NCBI GenBank assembly: GCA_013538805.1
Contig: JABXGR010000002.1
Location: forward strand, 62,001-126,000
DNA: 64,000 bases
Reading direction: 5' to 3'
DNA from: Candidatus Nitrosocaldus schleperae
GTDB taxonomy: Archaea > Thermoproteota > Nitrososphaeria > Nitrososphaerales > Nitrosocaldaceae
Every line of letters begins with the position of its first letter. Position 1 is the first letter of the stretch. A model generated the notes under the pieces. The model made no database searches and was not told the origin of the DNA. It saw only the letters and a list, made by a program, of their open reading frames with translations. The translations under genes were made by a program, and so were the position numbers. Positions 10,093 to 18,676 of this stretch are shown one piece after another.

Positions 10093-10599
10093 ATGAGCCA
10101 GCAGGGTCAAGCAGATACCGATCAGTTGATCGTTGAGAAAGAGGTTGTAGATAAGGTTACTGCAAGGTTTGGTGAGAAGGTCAAGGTAGCATATGTAAAG
10201 CCTAGAAGGATCAGGTTCAATGTGAGCAAGGATCATATCATAGATCTTGCTAGATTTGTAAGGGATGAACTAGGTTTTGACCATCCAATATCTGTTGCAG
10301 GTGTTGATTATCCAAAGAACAAGATGATAGATGTTGTATATCATGTAGGCTCATGTACAAATGAGAGGTATAGATCATTCGTTCTTGCATTTGCTGTGCA
10401 ACTAGATAGGGATGATCCTGTTATGCCCACACTAACCCCTGTGTATAGAGGGGTTGAGTACCATGAGCGTGAAACATTTGAGATGCTAGGCGTTATATTC
10501 GAGGGGCATCCAAGGCTTGAACGCTTGCTCCTTCCAGAGGACTGGGCAGATATACCACCATTACGCAAGGACTTCCACATAAAGGGTAGGGAGGAGTGA
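10093..10599 (+). CDS. nuoC: Complex I subunit NuoC
   Basis: The 30-kDa peripheral subunit, 168 residues, not fused to NuoD. The C-terminal family signature is clear: ERETFEMLGVIFEGHPRLERLLLPEDW then PPLRKDF. The N-terminal 25 residues are a hydrophilic variable extension. It lies 30 nt after nuoB and 22 nt before nuoD. Confidence 0.94.
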   Translation: MSQQGQADTDQLIVEKEVVDKVTARFGEKVKVAYVKPRRIRFNVSKDHIIDLARFVRDELGFDHPISVAGVDYPKNKMIDVVYHVGSCTNERYRSFVLAFAVQLDRDDPVMPTLTPVYRGVEYHERETFEMLGVIFEGHPRLERLLLPEDWADIPPLRKDFHIKGREE

Positions 10600-10621
10600 G
10601 AGCATATGCAAGGTGATCTAG

Positions 10622-11779
10622 ATGGGTGTTGAGATGGGGAGAGAGAGGATACCTGGATTCGAGTTGGAAGGGAGAGATGAGGATGGTATGGATAGGGGCA
10701 TACTTACCTTAAGTGTTGGTCCTCAACATCCAGGTTCTGGTCACTTTAGGCTCATAGTTAAGGTTGATGGTGATATGATAGTTGAGGCATTACCAGACCC
10801 AGGATATGTGCATAGAGGAGAGGAGAAGATGTGTGAGTACAGGAACTACATACAGAACATACCACACCTTGAGAGGCCTATGATAGCAGACTCTTGTGGC
10901 ATACTCTATCCATATGTGCTTGCTGTTGAGGAGATATGCAATATAGCAGTGCCTGAACGTGCAAAGTACATAAGGGTTATAATGGCTGAGATCAACAGAT
11001 GCATATTCGAACTATACTGGCTTGGCATATACGGCATATTCCTTGGCCACTCTACAATGTTCATGTGGCCAATGGCTGATAGGGAACTCCTCATAGACCT
11101 TGCTGAGATGGCCTCTGGTGCAAGGGTTACTCATGCATACTTTGTGCCAGGAGGGGTTAGGAATGATCTGCCAGATGCATTCCCTGAGAAGGCAAAGAGG
11201 CACCTACTCTACTTCAAGAACAGGCTAAAGGAGTACAAGGACATATTCTATGATAACCCATTATTCCAGGCTAGGACAGTTGGTGTTGGTATCCTTAGCA
11301 AGGAAGATGCAATAAACCTTGGTGCAACTGGTCCAGTGCTTAGAGCATCTGGCGTTGAGCATGATATACGTAAGGTAGAGCCATATGATGTGTACGATGA
11401 GTTAGACTTTGAGGTTATAACCATGAAGGAAGGGGATAGTTTTGCTAGAGCATATGTACCATGGCTTGAGATGTATGAGAGTGTTGAGATAGCACTCCAA
11501 GCACTTGAGAAGATGCCCTCAGGCCCAGTAAGGACCAAGTTGGGGCCAAACCCAAAGGGTGCTGTTGGGGAAGCATTCAAGCGTGTTGAGGCAGCAAGAG
11601 GTGAGTTAGCATACTACCTTGTTAGCGATGGTAATCCAAAGCCATACAGGGTGAAGTTGAGCGTACCATCCTTCAGGGAGATACCTGTGATGGCACACCT
11701 ACTCAAGGGAGCAAAGCTTGCAGATATGCCAAGCATATACTGGAGCATGAACTACTGGCCAGTGGAGGCTGATAGGTAG
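10622..11779 (+). CDS. nuoD: Complex I subunit NuoD
   Basis: The 49-kDa subunit that forms the quinone pocket with NuoB, related to the large subunit of [NiFe] hydrogenases. Motifs: SVGPQHPGSGHFR near residue 32, GYVHRGEEKMCEYRNY near 65, GHSTMFMWPMADRE, VPGGVRND, and KGAVGEAFKRVEAARGELAYYLVSDG near 310. It is 385 residues long and ends YWPVEADR, close to the family C-terminus. Hydrogenase metal-binding Cys are absent, as expected. Confidence 0.95.
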   Translation: MGVEMGRERIPGFELEGRDEDGMDRGILTLSVGPQHPGSGHFRLIVKVDGDMIVEALPDPGYVHRGEEKMCEYRNYIQNIPHLERPMIADSCGILYPYVLAVEEICNIAVPERAKYIRVIMAEINRCIFELYWLGIYGIFLGHSTMFMWPMADRELLIDLAEMASGARVTHAYFVPGGVRNDLPDAFPEKAKRHLLYFKNRLKEYKDIFYDNPLFQARTVGVGILSKEDAINLGATGPVLRASGVEHDIRKVEPYDVYDELDFEVITMKEGDSFARAYVPWLEMYESVEIALQALEKMPSGPVRTKLGPNPKGAVGEAFKRVEAARGELAYYLVSDGNPKPYRVKLSVPSFREIPVMAHLLKGAKLADMPSIYWSMNYWPVEADR

Positions 11780-11821
11780 ATGATAGGTAGATAGATATAC
11801 TAGGTAGGAGGAGTGAGTGCC

Positions 11822-13087
11822 ATGGCTACAGTGAGCGAGTTTACATTCTCAAACTTTGTAAAGAGCGTGCTCTGGCTGCTCTTCTGGATACTCATGATAG
11901 TCTCGCTTATCGTGCTCCCTATAATATTCATAGTGCTCTTCTACGTTCCCCCTCCAGTTATAAACGGGGTTGAGATAAACCCATATCTCTTGCTTACCAT
12001 GCTTATCAACCCTCAGGTTGGTGCACCATTGATAAGACCAACGATAGAGAGCCTATTCTTCAGGATAACTGTATTCCCAGGGTTCACCTTTGCTGCCTTA
12101 TTTGCTACAGTACTAATATTTGCTGAGAGGAAGACCCTTGCAAAGATGCAGTTAAGAGTTGGTCCATACCATGCTGGTAGAGAGGCATTCTGGTGGGCAA
12201 ACTCCCTTGGAGGGTTCCTGCAACTGATAGCAGATCTACTCAAGTTACTTGGCAAGGAGATAATAGTACCATCTGGTGCAGATAAACCAATATTCTGGGC
12301 TGCACCTGCAGTACTCATCATAGCAGCAGCAGGGCTAATAGCACTAATCCCTGTAGCACCAGGATGGGTTATAGCAGACATAGATGTGAGCCTTCTGGCA
12401 GTCTTTGCCCTTCTAGGCTTCTTCCCCCTAACAGTCCTTCTAGCATCCTATGCTAGTAACAGCAAGTACCCATTCATTGGAGGGTTAAGGGCACTATACC
12501 AGTTGATCTCATATGAGATACCATTGATACTTGCCATACTCCCAATAGTAATATTAGCATCAACACTAAGTCTAACAGGTATAGTTGAGGCTCAGTATGC
12601 ATATTGGTTCATACTATTTGTGCCTATAGGAGCATTTGTATTCTTTGTAACTGCTTTAGCAGAACTTGAGAGGATACCATTCGACCTCCCAGAGGCTGAG
12701 AGTGAGATAGTTGCTGGATGGCTTACTGAGTACTCTGGCATGGCATATGGGCTCATCCAGCTAGCAAACTACATAAAGATGTATGCATTATCAGCATTGT
12801 TCACTACACTCTTCCTTGGTGGTTGGATAGGACCAGAGTTCCTACCCAGCATAGAGGTCTTCAATGTGCAAGTGCTAAGCAGTAGTGAGGTTAGCAGCAT
12901 CTTCTGGTTCACAATCAAGACATTTGGTGTAGCGCTCTTCATGATAATTATTAGAGGCACAAATCCAAGGGTTAAGATAGATGTACTGCTAAGGGCAGGG
13001 TGGTCGAAGTTGATAGCATTGGCATTCATCAATGTATTTATAGCAGTAGCACTACTCTATGTTGGTGTTGTAGGCATTGGTCCTTGA
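11822..13087 (+). CDS. nuoH: Complex I subunit NuoH
   Basis: Membrane subunit that links the quinone site to the proton-pumping modules. Eight or more hydrophobic helices are present with family motifs FAERKTLAKMQLRVGPYHAG, GGLRALYQLISYEIP and ELERIPFDLPEAESEIVAGWLTEYSG. A GTG at 11813 is also in frame, but AGGAGG at 11806-11811 is spaced 10 nt from the ATG at 11822, which is therefore the preferred start. Confidence 0.94.
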   Translation: MATVSEFTFSNFVKSVLWLLFWILMIVSLIVLPIIFIVLFYVPPPVINGVEINPYLLLTMLINPQVGAPLIRPTIESLFFRITVFPGFTFAALFATVLIFAERKTLAKMQLRVGPYHAGREAFWWANSLGGFLQLIADLLKLLGKEIIVPSGADKPIFWAAPAVLIIAAAGLIALIPVAPGWVIADIDVSLLAVFALLGFFPLTVLLASYASNSKYPFIGGLRALYQLISYEIPLILAILPIVILASTLSLTGIVEAQYAYWFILFVPIGAFVFFVTALAELERIPFDLPEAESEIVAGWLTEYSGMAYGLIQLANYIKMYALSALFTTLFLGGWIGPEFLPSIEVFNVQVLSSSEVSSIFWFTIKTFGVALFMIIIRGTNPRVKIDVLLRAGWSKLIALAFINVFIAVALLYVGVVGIGP

Positions 13088-13186
13088 GGTTATTGTTATG
13101 ACGCTGCTGGCATCGTTAATATTGATCTGGATGCCAAGGTCGAGGTTAGTAGTTAGTAGTAATTATGATAGGATGGTGATGTATTG

Positions 13187-13687
13187 ATGGGTTCAGTCTC
13201 AGGTATGCTAAGAACATTGGCATCTGGTAGCAAGCATTTAGCAATAAAGAGGTTCACTTTACGCTATCCAGAGCAGAAGTTGAAGTTCGTTGGCGATGGC
13301 TATCAGTTCGACCCAAAGGAGGGTGTTGGGATAGCAGGGTATAGAGGTAGGCATATCCTCTACCATGACAAGTGTACTGGCTGCCAACTCTGCTCAATAG
13401 CATGTGAGGGGATAGCAGAAGCAATAAGCATGGTCAAGGTTGATAAGCAGTACAAGCAGAACAAGAAGGGTATAATGCCCCAGATAGACTATGGGAAGTG
13501 TGTCTTCTGTGGGCTCTGTGTTGATGCCTGCCCATTCTATGCATTATTCATGACTGATGATTACGAGTTAGCAGCATACACTAAAGAACATCTCATCTAT
13601 ACACCAGACCAACTTGCTGTTAAGCCAAAGTATCAAGGAACGTACGAGATAAAGATAGATGAGTTGGGTGCATATCATGATGAGTGA
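13187..13687 (+). CDS. nuoI: Complex I subunit NuoI (2x[4Fe-4S] ferredoxin-like)
   Basis: Peripheral-arm subunit carrying clusters N6a and N6b that pass electrons to N2. Two intact C-x2-C-x2-C-x3-C motifs are visible, CTGCQLCSIAC near residue 64 and CVFCGLCVDAC near 105, plus the family phrase ALFMTDDYELAAYTKEHLIY. ATG at 13187 is preferred over the TTG three bases earlier. Because the NADH module is missing, this subunit is a likely place for electrons to enter from a soluble donor. Confidence 0.95.
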   Translation: MGSVSGMLRTLASGSKHLAIKRFTLRYPEQKLKFVGDGYQFDPKEGVGIAGYRGRHILYHDKCTGCQLCSIACEGIAEAISMVKVDKQYKQNKKGIMPQIDYGKCVFCGLCVDACPFYALFMTDDYELAAYTKEHLIYTPDQLAVKPKYQGTYEIKIDELGAYHDE

Positions 13688-14273
13688 TCCATACTTCATA
13701 GCAGTATCTGTCATAACAGTTGCATCAGCAATAATAGCACTTGAGTTCAGGGAGTTGATATATGGTGCAATAGCACTTGCCATCACACTCCTAGGCATAG
13801 CAATGTTCTTTGTGCTCCTAGATGCTACATTTGTAGCAATGTTCCAGATAACGGTTTATGTTGGTGCAGTTGTAGTGCTCATAATCTTCACTATAATGCT
13901 TGTTAGGAGAGAAGCATGGCTTAAACTAGATGAGGGAGGAAGGAGGAGGGTTATGGGTGCAGTGATAGCATTGGCAGTTATAGGGCTTGTTGGTGCTCTA
14001 CTTGCAGGTTCAAGCATAGCAAGATGGCAGGCATCTGAGAATACTCCAACTCTAATACAGATAGGGGAGGAGATGCTCACATACTACTCTCCAGCATTTA
14101 TAGCATTGGCATTTACACTTGCAGCATCTGTAATAGGTGCGTTGGTTCTTGCAAAGGTTGAGAGGGGTAAGGAGAGGGAAATGGAGAATGAAAAGGAAGG
14201 AGGTGTAGAGGGCACAGAGGGGGCTGGTAGTGAGAAAGGCAGGGGAGCGGAGATGGAGGAAGGAGGAAGGTGA
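13677..14273 (+). CDS. nuoJ: Complex I subunit NuoJ with an acidic C-terminal tail
   Basis: Membrane subunit with five hydrophobic helices; the third contains the family pi-bulge region around MFQITVYVGAVVVLIIFTIMLVRRE. The open frame reaches back to 13659, but ATG at 13677 overlaps the nuoI stop and starts directly before the first helix, so it is preferred. After about residue 160 the protein continues with a 35-residue Glu/Gly/Lys-rich tail (EREMENEKEGG...) that is not part of the core family and has biased composition. Confidence 0.92.
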   Translation: MMSDPYFIAVSVITVASAIIALEFRELIYGAIALAITLLGIAMFFVLLDATFVAMFQITVYVGAVVVLIIFTIMLVRREAWLKLDEGGRRRVMGAVIALAVIGLVGALLAGSSIARWQASENTPTLIQIGEEMLTYYSPAFIALAFTLAASVIGALVLAKVERGKEREMENEKEGGVEGTEGAGSEKGRGAEMEEGGR

Positions 14274-14388
14274 GTGAGTAAGTTGATGGCAATAGTAGCG
14301 ATAACAGCAAGAGATAGCATCAACACCAATCTCTTGATTCACAAGTGCATGAAAGAAAGGAGGGAGATAAAGAGGAGGTAACTAGAAT

Positions 14389-14697
14389 ATGGCAGAGATA
14401 CTAGATTATACCATAGTCTCAATAATACTCCTAGCAATAGGAATCTATGGTCTCACTGTGAAGAGGAACTTCATAAGGATGCTCTTTGCTGTAGAGATAA
14501 TCATTAATGCTGCAAACCTGAACCTTGTAGCATTCTCTAGGCTCATGCCAGTCCCAAATTCAACGGGGCAGACATTTGCACTATTCTCAATAGCAATAGC
14601 AGCAGCAGAGGTTGCTGTTGGATTAGCGCTGATAATAGTTGCATATAGAATATATAGGAATATAGATATCAAGGGGCTGAAGAGGCTAAGCGGGTAA
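14389..14697 (+). CDS. nuoK: Complex I subunit NuoK
   Basis: Three-helix proton-channel subunit related to MrpC. The conserved intramembrane Glu residues lie in RMLFAVEIIINAANLNLVAF and AAAEVAVGLALIIVAYR. GGAGG at about 14374 precedes the ATG. Its stop shares one base with the nuoM start (TAATG). Confidence 0.94.
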   Translation: MAEILDYTIVSIILLAIGIYGLTVKRNFIRMLFAVEIIINAANLNLVAFSRLMPVPNSTGQTFALFSIAIAAAEVAVGLALIIVAYRIYRNIDIKGLKRLSG

Positions 14698-16244
14698 TGT
14701 ACTACCTATTACAAGCAGTCTTCATACCACTTCTACTATCACCCCTAGCCTACTACATAGGCAAGAGGCATGGGGTTAATGCATCAACATGGTTCACATT
14801 TGCAATAATGCTATACTCTACACTCATGCTACTCCTAGCCTCTCTGCAGGGAAGGTATGAGGAGCATTATTCATGGAGCCAGTTGGGTGAGTTTGGATTA
14901 CTCCTTGATGGATTGAGCATACCATTTGCCCTAATAATATACATACTCTCAACAGTGCTAGTACTCTACTCAAAGCCATACATGGTTCACAAGATAGTTG
15001 AGCAGTACGAGCATGAGCATGCAAACTCTGGAGGTGCACCAGTCAAGGCAGTTGTTGAGGTGCCAGTAGAGTACATCAACTCAAACATGGGCATATACTA
15101 TGCATTGTACCTTGCATTTGCTATGGGTATGCTTGGTACTGTACTTGCTACAAACCTTGTACAGTTCTATGTATTCTTTGAGTTGATGCTTGTACCATCC
15201 TTCTTCCTTGTAGCCTTGTATGGCTATGGTGCAAGGAGGAGGATAGCACTCATGTACCTCTTCTGGACACATGTTGGTGCTGTAGTACTCTTGATTGGAC
15301 TTATAGCCATGGGGCTAGCAGTTGGTAGTTTCGATATGGCTGCTGTTAATGAGGCTGCTATAGATGAAGGCTTGCTACCATTCATAGCAGGAGCCATAGT
15401 GATAGGGCTTGTGGTGAAGTTAGCAATATTCCCAGTGCATATATGGCTTCCATATGCACATGCTGAGGCACCAACTCCCATAAGTGCACTATTATCCCCA
15501 GCAATGATAGGCATAGGAGGGTATGCATTGGCAAGACTTGTCATGCAGTTGCTCCCAAGCACTTATGCAGACATCTCTCTCTGGCTAAACCTTGGAGGGC
15601 TTGTTACCATGATATATGGAGGGGCAATGGCACTTATGCAGGATGATGTGAAGAGGGTACTAGCATACTCTAGCATAAGCCAGATGGGCTACTTCCTCTT
15701 TGGTATCTCATCCCTAAGCGTGATAGGTTCTACTGGTTCTGTGTTACTCTATGTAAGCCATGGTACTGGTAAAGCATTACTCTTCATGATGGCTGGGATG
15801 CTGATAATGCAGGCAGGGACTAGGAGCCTTGCTAGACTTGGTGGACTAGCAGGGAAGATGCCTATAACTGCAGTTACAGCAATGATAGGAGGGTTAGCGA
15901 TAATGGGAATACCACCAACAAACGGGTTCATGGCAGAGTGGATGCTATTCCTTGGCGTGCTTGAGAGCGCTGTTAGTGTTGAGCATGGCTCCCTTGTAAG
16001 GGTAGTAGCATTTGCCTTAGCAATGGCAGCAACTGTGCTTACAGCAGCATACATACTCTGGATGTACAAGCGTATATTCTATGGAAGTAGGGAAGGTATG
16101 GAGCATGTAAAGGAAGGTTCTATGTACATGGCTGCACCAATGATGTTCCTAGCAGTACTAACCATAGTGATAGGCATATATCCAGATATGTTTACCTCGA
16201 TCATAGTACCATTCATGAAGGCATTGCTTGGAGGAGGGTTATGA
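14697..16244 (+). CDS. nuoM: Complex I subunit NuoM (antiporter-like)
   Basis: Proton-pumping membrane subunit of 515 residues with about 14 helices. Signatures include the helix with Glu in FYVFFELMLVPSFFLVALYGYG, KLAIFPVHIWLPYAHAEAPTPISALLSP, and DDVKRVLAYSSISQMGYF. NuoM identity rests on the E-L-M-L-V-P helix and on its place directly after nuoK. Here nuoM precedes nuoL, the reverse of the bacterial order. Confidence 0.93.
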   Translation: MYYLLQAVFIPLLLSPLAYYIGKRHGVNASTWFTFAIMLYSTLMLLLASLQGRYEEHYSWSQLGEFGLLLDGLSIPFALIIYILSTVLVLYSKPYMVHKIVEQYEHEHANSGGAPVKAVVEVPVEYINSNMGIYYALYLAFAMGMLGTVLATNLVQFYVFFELMLVPSFFLVALYGYGARRRIALMYLFWTHVGAVVLLIGLIAMGLAVGSFDMAAVNEAAIDEGLLPFIAGAIVIGLVVKLAIFPVHIWLPYAHAEAPTPISALLSPAMIGIGGYALARLVMQLLPSTYADISLWLNLGGLVTMIYGGAMALMQDDVKRVLAYSSISQMGYFLFGISSLSVIGSTGSVLLYVSHGTGKALLFMMAGMLIMQAGTRSLARLGGLAGKMPITAVTAMIGGLAIMGIPPTNGFMAEWMLFLGVLESAVSVEHGSLVRVVAFALAMAATVLTAAYILWMYKRIFYGSREGMEHVKEGSMYMAAPMMFLAVLTIVIGIYPDMFTSIIVPFMKALLGGGL

Positions 16245-16327
16245 TATGATGATAGGGATGGATACTATAGGTATGGTTATGAGTACTAGCATGGATATGG
16301 TGGGGTGAGAATGGAGGTATAATAATT

Positions 16328-18442
16328 ATGATGATGACAGATCTGAACATGCTCATAAGCATGATAGTGCTTGCAGTAGGGGCAGTGGAGGAGAGTGCAG
16401 ATAGGTTCATCCATAATCCAGAGTTCGATGCTCTAGCACTTAACATATGGCTTGTATGGGTAATTCCTATGATAGGTGCAATGTTAAGCCCATTGTTTGG
16501 AAGGATTGGTAGCAGGGTTAGGGATACAGCACCAGCAGCATTCTCACTTGCAAGTGCAGTACTAGCATCAACACTCATCCCCATAGCACTTGCAGGGGAT
16601 GAGGTACATAGCCAGTATACATGGATACCAGATCTAGGCATAAGGGCTGGTGTTATAGCAGATACACTAAGCATAATAATGAGCAACCTTGTAGCATGGA
16701 TATCCTTCCTCATCATGGTATACAGCATAGGATACATGAAGGGAGATCCTAATCTTGTTAGATACTGGTTCTTCATGAACTTCTTCATAGGGAGCATGCA
16801 GTTGATAGTGTTATCTGATAACCTGCTCATGCTCTTCTTTGGCTGGGAGGGTGTTGGTCTTGCATCCTATGCTCTAATAGGCTTCTGGTACAAGGATAGG
16901 GTAAAGGATTACGTTGGTAGGATAGGCCATCATGCATGGGGTATAGCACAGTACACATCACCATCTCATGCTGGTATGAAGGCATTCCTCATGACTAGGG
17001 CAGGGGATGCTGCAATGCTTGCTGGTATGTTCCTCATCTTCATACATGCTGGTACGTTTGAGTACAAGCTACTCCTTGAGGATAAAGCATGGGCTGATCT
17101 GATGCACTCAAATGGCTTGCTTGTACCTGCTGCAGTACTCATATTCGTAGGGGCTATAGGCAAATCTGCACAGTTCCCACTACATGAATGGCTCCTTGAG
17201 GCTATGACTGGTCCAACATCTGTATCAGCACTAATACATGCAGCAACCATGGTCAAGGCAGGGGTATTTCTAGTAGCAAGGCTAGGTCCATTGTTCTTCG
17301 CTGTAGCAAGCAATAACGTTGGCTTATTCTTCGAGGTTGTTACATGGGTTGGGGCAATAACAGCATTCATGCTTGCTTCCCAGGCAATAGTGAACAAGGA
17401 GATAAAGAAGGTTCTAGCATACTCAACAGGTTCTCAGATAGGCTACATGCTCTTAGCATTAGGAATAGCAGGTTTATCGGCAGAGTTCATAAATGGTTAT
17501 ACAGCAGGGCTCTTCCATCTTGCAAGCCATGCCATGTTCAAGGCATCACTCTTCATGGCTGCTGGAGGCATACTACACATAGCAGAGAGTAGGTTCATGG
17601 ATGATATGGGAGGGTTAAGGAAGCATGCTAGAAGAACATATGTATTCATGCTTGCAGGTGCATTATCCCTTGCTGGTGCACCCATAATAACATCAGGCTT
17701 CTGGAGCAAGGATGCCATATTTGCATCACTCCTAGAATCCCATTACATTTATGCTCCAGCACTATTCTGGATGGCATTCCTTACAGCAGTGATGACTGCA
17801 TTCTATACAATAAGGATGGTAGGCATGGTCATGTTTGGGGAGAAGAGCAAGCACTTGCAGGAGTTGGAGCATCATGGGCATAAACTCCACGATGTTGGTG
17901 CTATAATGTGGGTACCATTTGGCATACTTGCTGGGCTTACTATAGCGATAGGTGTAGCAGGACCATTCGTAGAAGGGCAGTTGCATGAACTCTTCTCTAG
18001 GTTCCTACTCAACTCATATGGAGTAGAGAGCCATGGAGAGGTTGCCATCAATCCTGAGGCGGTAGCATCATCGGTAATAGCATTTGGTATAGGCTCAGGC
18101 TTAGGTTACATATTCTACATAAGGAGAGCAGCAAGCCCAGAGGTTGTAGCAAGGAGTGCAGTAGCATATGCAGTATACAGGTTCTTGGAGAATAGATGGT
18201 ATGTTAACAGCATCTACTACTGGGCATTCGTTATAGCACCACTCTTCATATCAAGGTTGGCATGGAGGTACTTCGAGGTTATAGTTATAGATGGCATAAA
18301 CCCAGCCTTCCAGTTTGCAATGGCATGGTGGTCAAAGGTTGTAAGGTATATGCAGACTGGTGTTGTTCAAACATACATATACGCATTTGCAGTTGGGATT
18401 ATATTTGTACTACTGTTGGTCATAGCAGGGAGTGGTGCATAG
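16328..18442 (+). CDS. nuoL: Complex I subunit NuoL (antiporter-like)
   Basis: The largest and most distal proton-pumping subunit, 704 residues. Signatures: LMLFFGWEGVGLASYALIGFWY with DRVKDYVG, KAFLMTRAGDAAMLAG, GKSAQFPLHEWLLEAMTGPTSVSALIHAATMV, and KEIKKVLAYSTGSQIGYM. The long C-terminal region with the lateral amphipathic helix and final transmembrane segment (about 560-704) is present. The N-terminal 40 residues, with EESADRFIHNPEFDAL, are an unusual hydrophilic piece before the first core helix. Confidence 0.93.
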   Translation: MMMTDLNMLISMIVLAVGAVEESADRFIHNPEFDALALNIWLVWVIPMIGAMLSPLFGRIGSRVRDTAPAAFSLASAVLASTLIPIALAGDEVHSQYTWIPDLGIRAGVIADTLSIIMSNLVAWISFLIMVYSIGYMKGDPNLVRYWFFMNFFIGSMQLIVLSDNLLMLFFGWEGVGLASYALIGFWYKDRVKDYVGRIGHHAWGIAQYTSPSHAGMKAFLMTRAGDAAMLAGMFLIFIHAGTFEYKLLLEDKAWADLMHSNGLLVPAAVLIFVGAIGKSAQFPLHEWLLEAMTGPTSVSALIHAATMVKAGVFLVARLGPLFFAVASNNVGLFFEVVTWVGAITAFMLASQAIVNKEIKKVLAYSTGSQIGYMLLALGIAGLSAEFINGYTAGLFHLASHAMFKASLFMAAGGILHIAESRFMDDMGGLRKHARRTYVFMLAGALSLAGAPIITSGFWSKDAIFASLLESHYIYAPALFWMAFLTAVMTAFYTIRMVGMVMFGEKSKHLQELEHHGHKLHDVGAIMWVPFGILAGLTIAIGVAGPFVEGQLHELFSRFLLNSYGVESHGEVAINPEAVASSVIAFGIGSGLGYIFYIRRAASPEVVARSAVAYAVYRFLENRWYVNSIYYWAFVIAPLFISRLAWRYFEVIVIDGINPAFQFAMAWWSKVVRYMQTGVVQTYIYAFAVGIIFVLLLVIAGSGA

Positions 18443-18676
18443 GTGTATGCTATGCATAATGGTGATATGATGATGAGTAGCATAAGGATCATGAGTGAGA
18501 TGGGGATGAAGTACATAAACTCAACCATCTATGAAGATCTGTATCTATATGGATATGTTAAGCAAAGTACCGTTGGTATTGGTTATGATTATGGGATTAA
18601 TAGTAATAATAGCAATAGTAATAATAGCAATAGCAATAATGGCAGCAGTAGTAGTATAGGTGGTGGCATGGCGTAA
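18443..18676 (+). CDS. Possible 77-residue Asn/Ser-rich peptide between nuoL and nuoN
   Basis: An open frame with GTG immediately after the nuoL stop; its own stop overlaps the nuoN ATG (TAATG). The N-terminal half is Met- and Tyr-rich (MYAMHNGDMMMSS, YEDLYLYGYV) with no membrane segment. The C-terminal third is a run of Asn and Ser encoded by AAT/AGY triplets. The perfect packing suggests translational coupling, but the repeat tract may simply be an expanded spacer. No family recognised. Confidence 0.35.
   Translation: MYAMHNGDMMMSSIRIMSEMGMKYINSTIYEDLYLYGYVKQSTVGIGYDYGINSNNSNSNNSNSNNGSSSSIGGGMA

Noticed and set aside
13098-13187. A 29-codon hydrophobic frame (MTLLASLILIW...) whose stop overlaps the nuoI start
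   Set aside because: Suggestive coupling but too short to separate from chance without comparative data.
14286-14381. A 31-codon frame between nuoJ and nuoK (MAIVAITARDS...)
   Set aside because: Too short, no recognisable features, and it ends inside the region that serves as the nuoK ribosome binding site.
16213-16830. A 205-codon minus-strand frame across the nuoM/nuoL junction
   Set aside because: It is antisense to the clearly coding NuoL N-terminus, with codon composition of a shadow frame.
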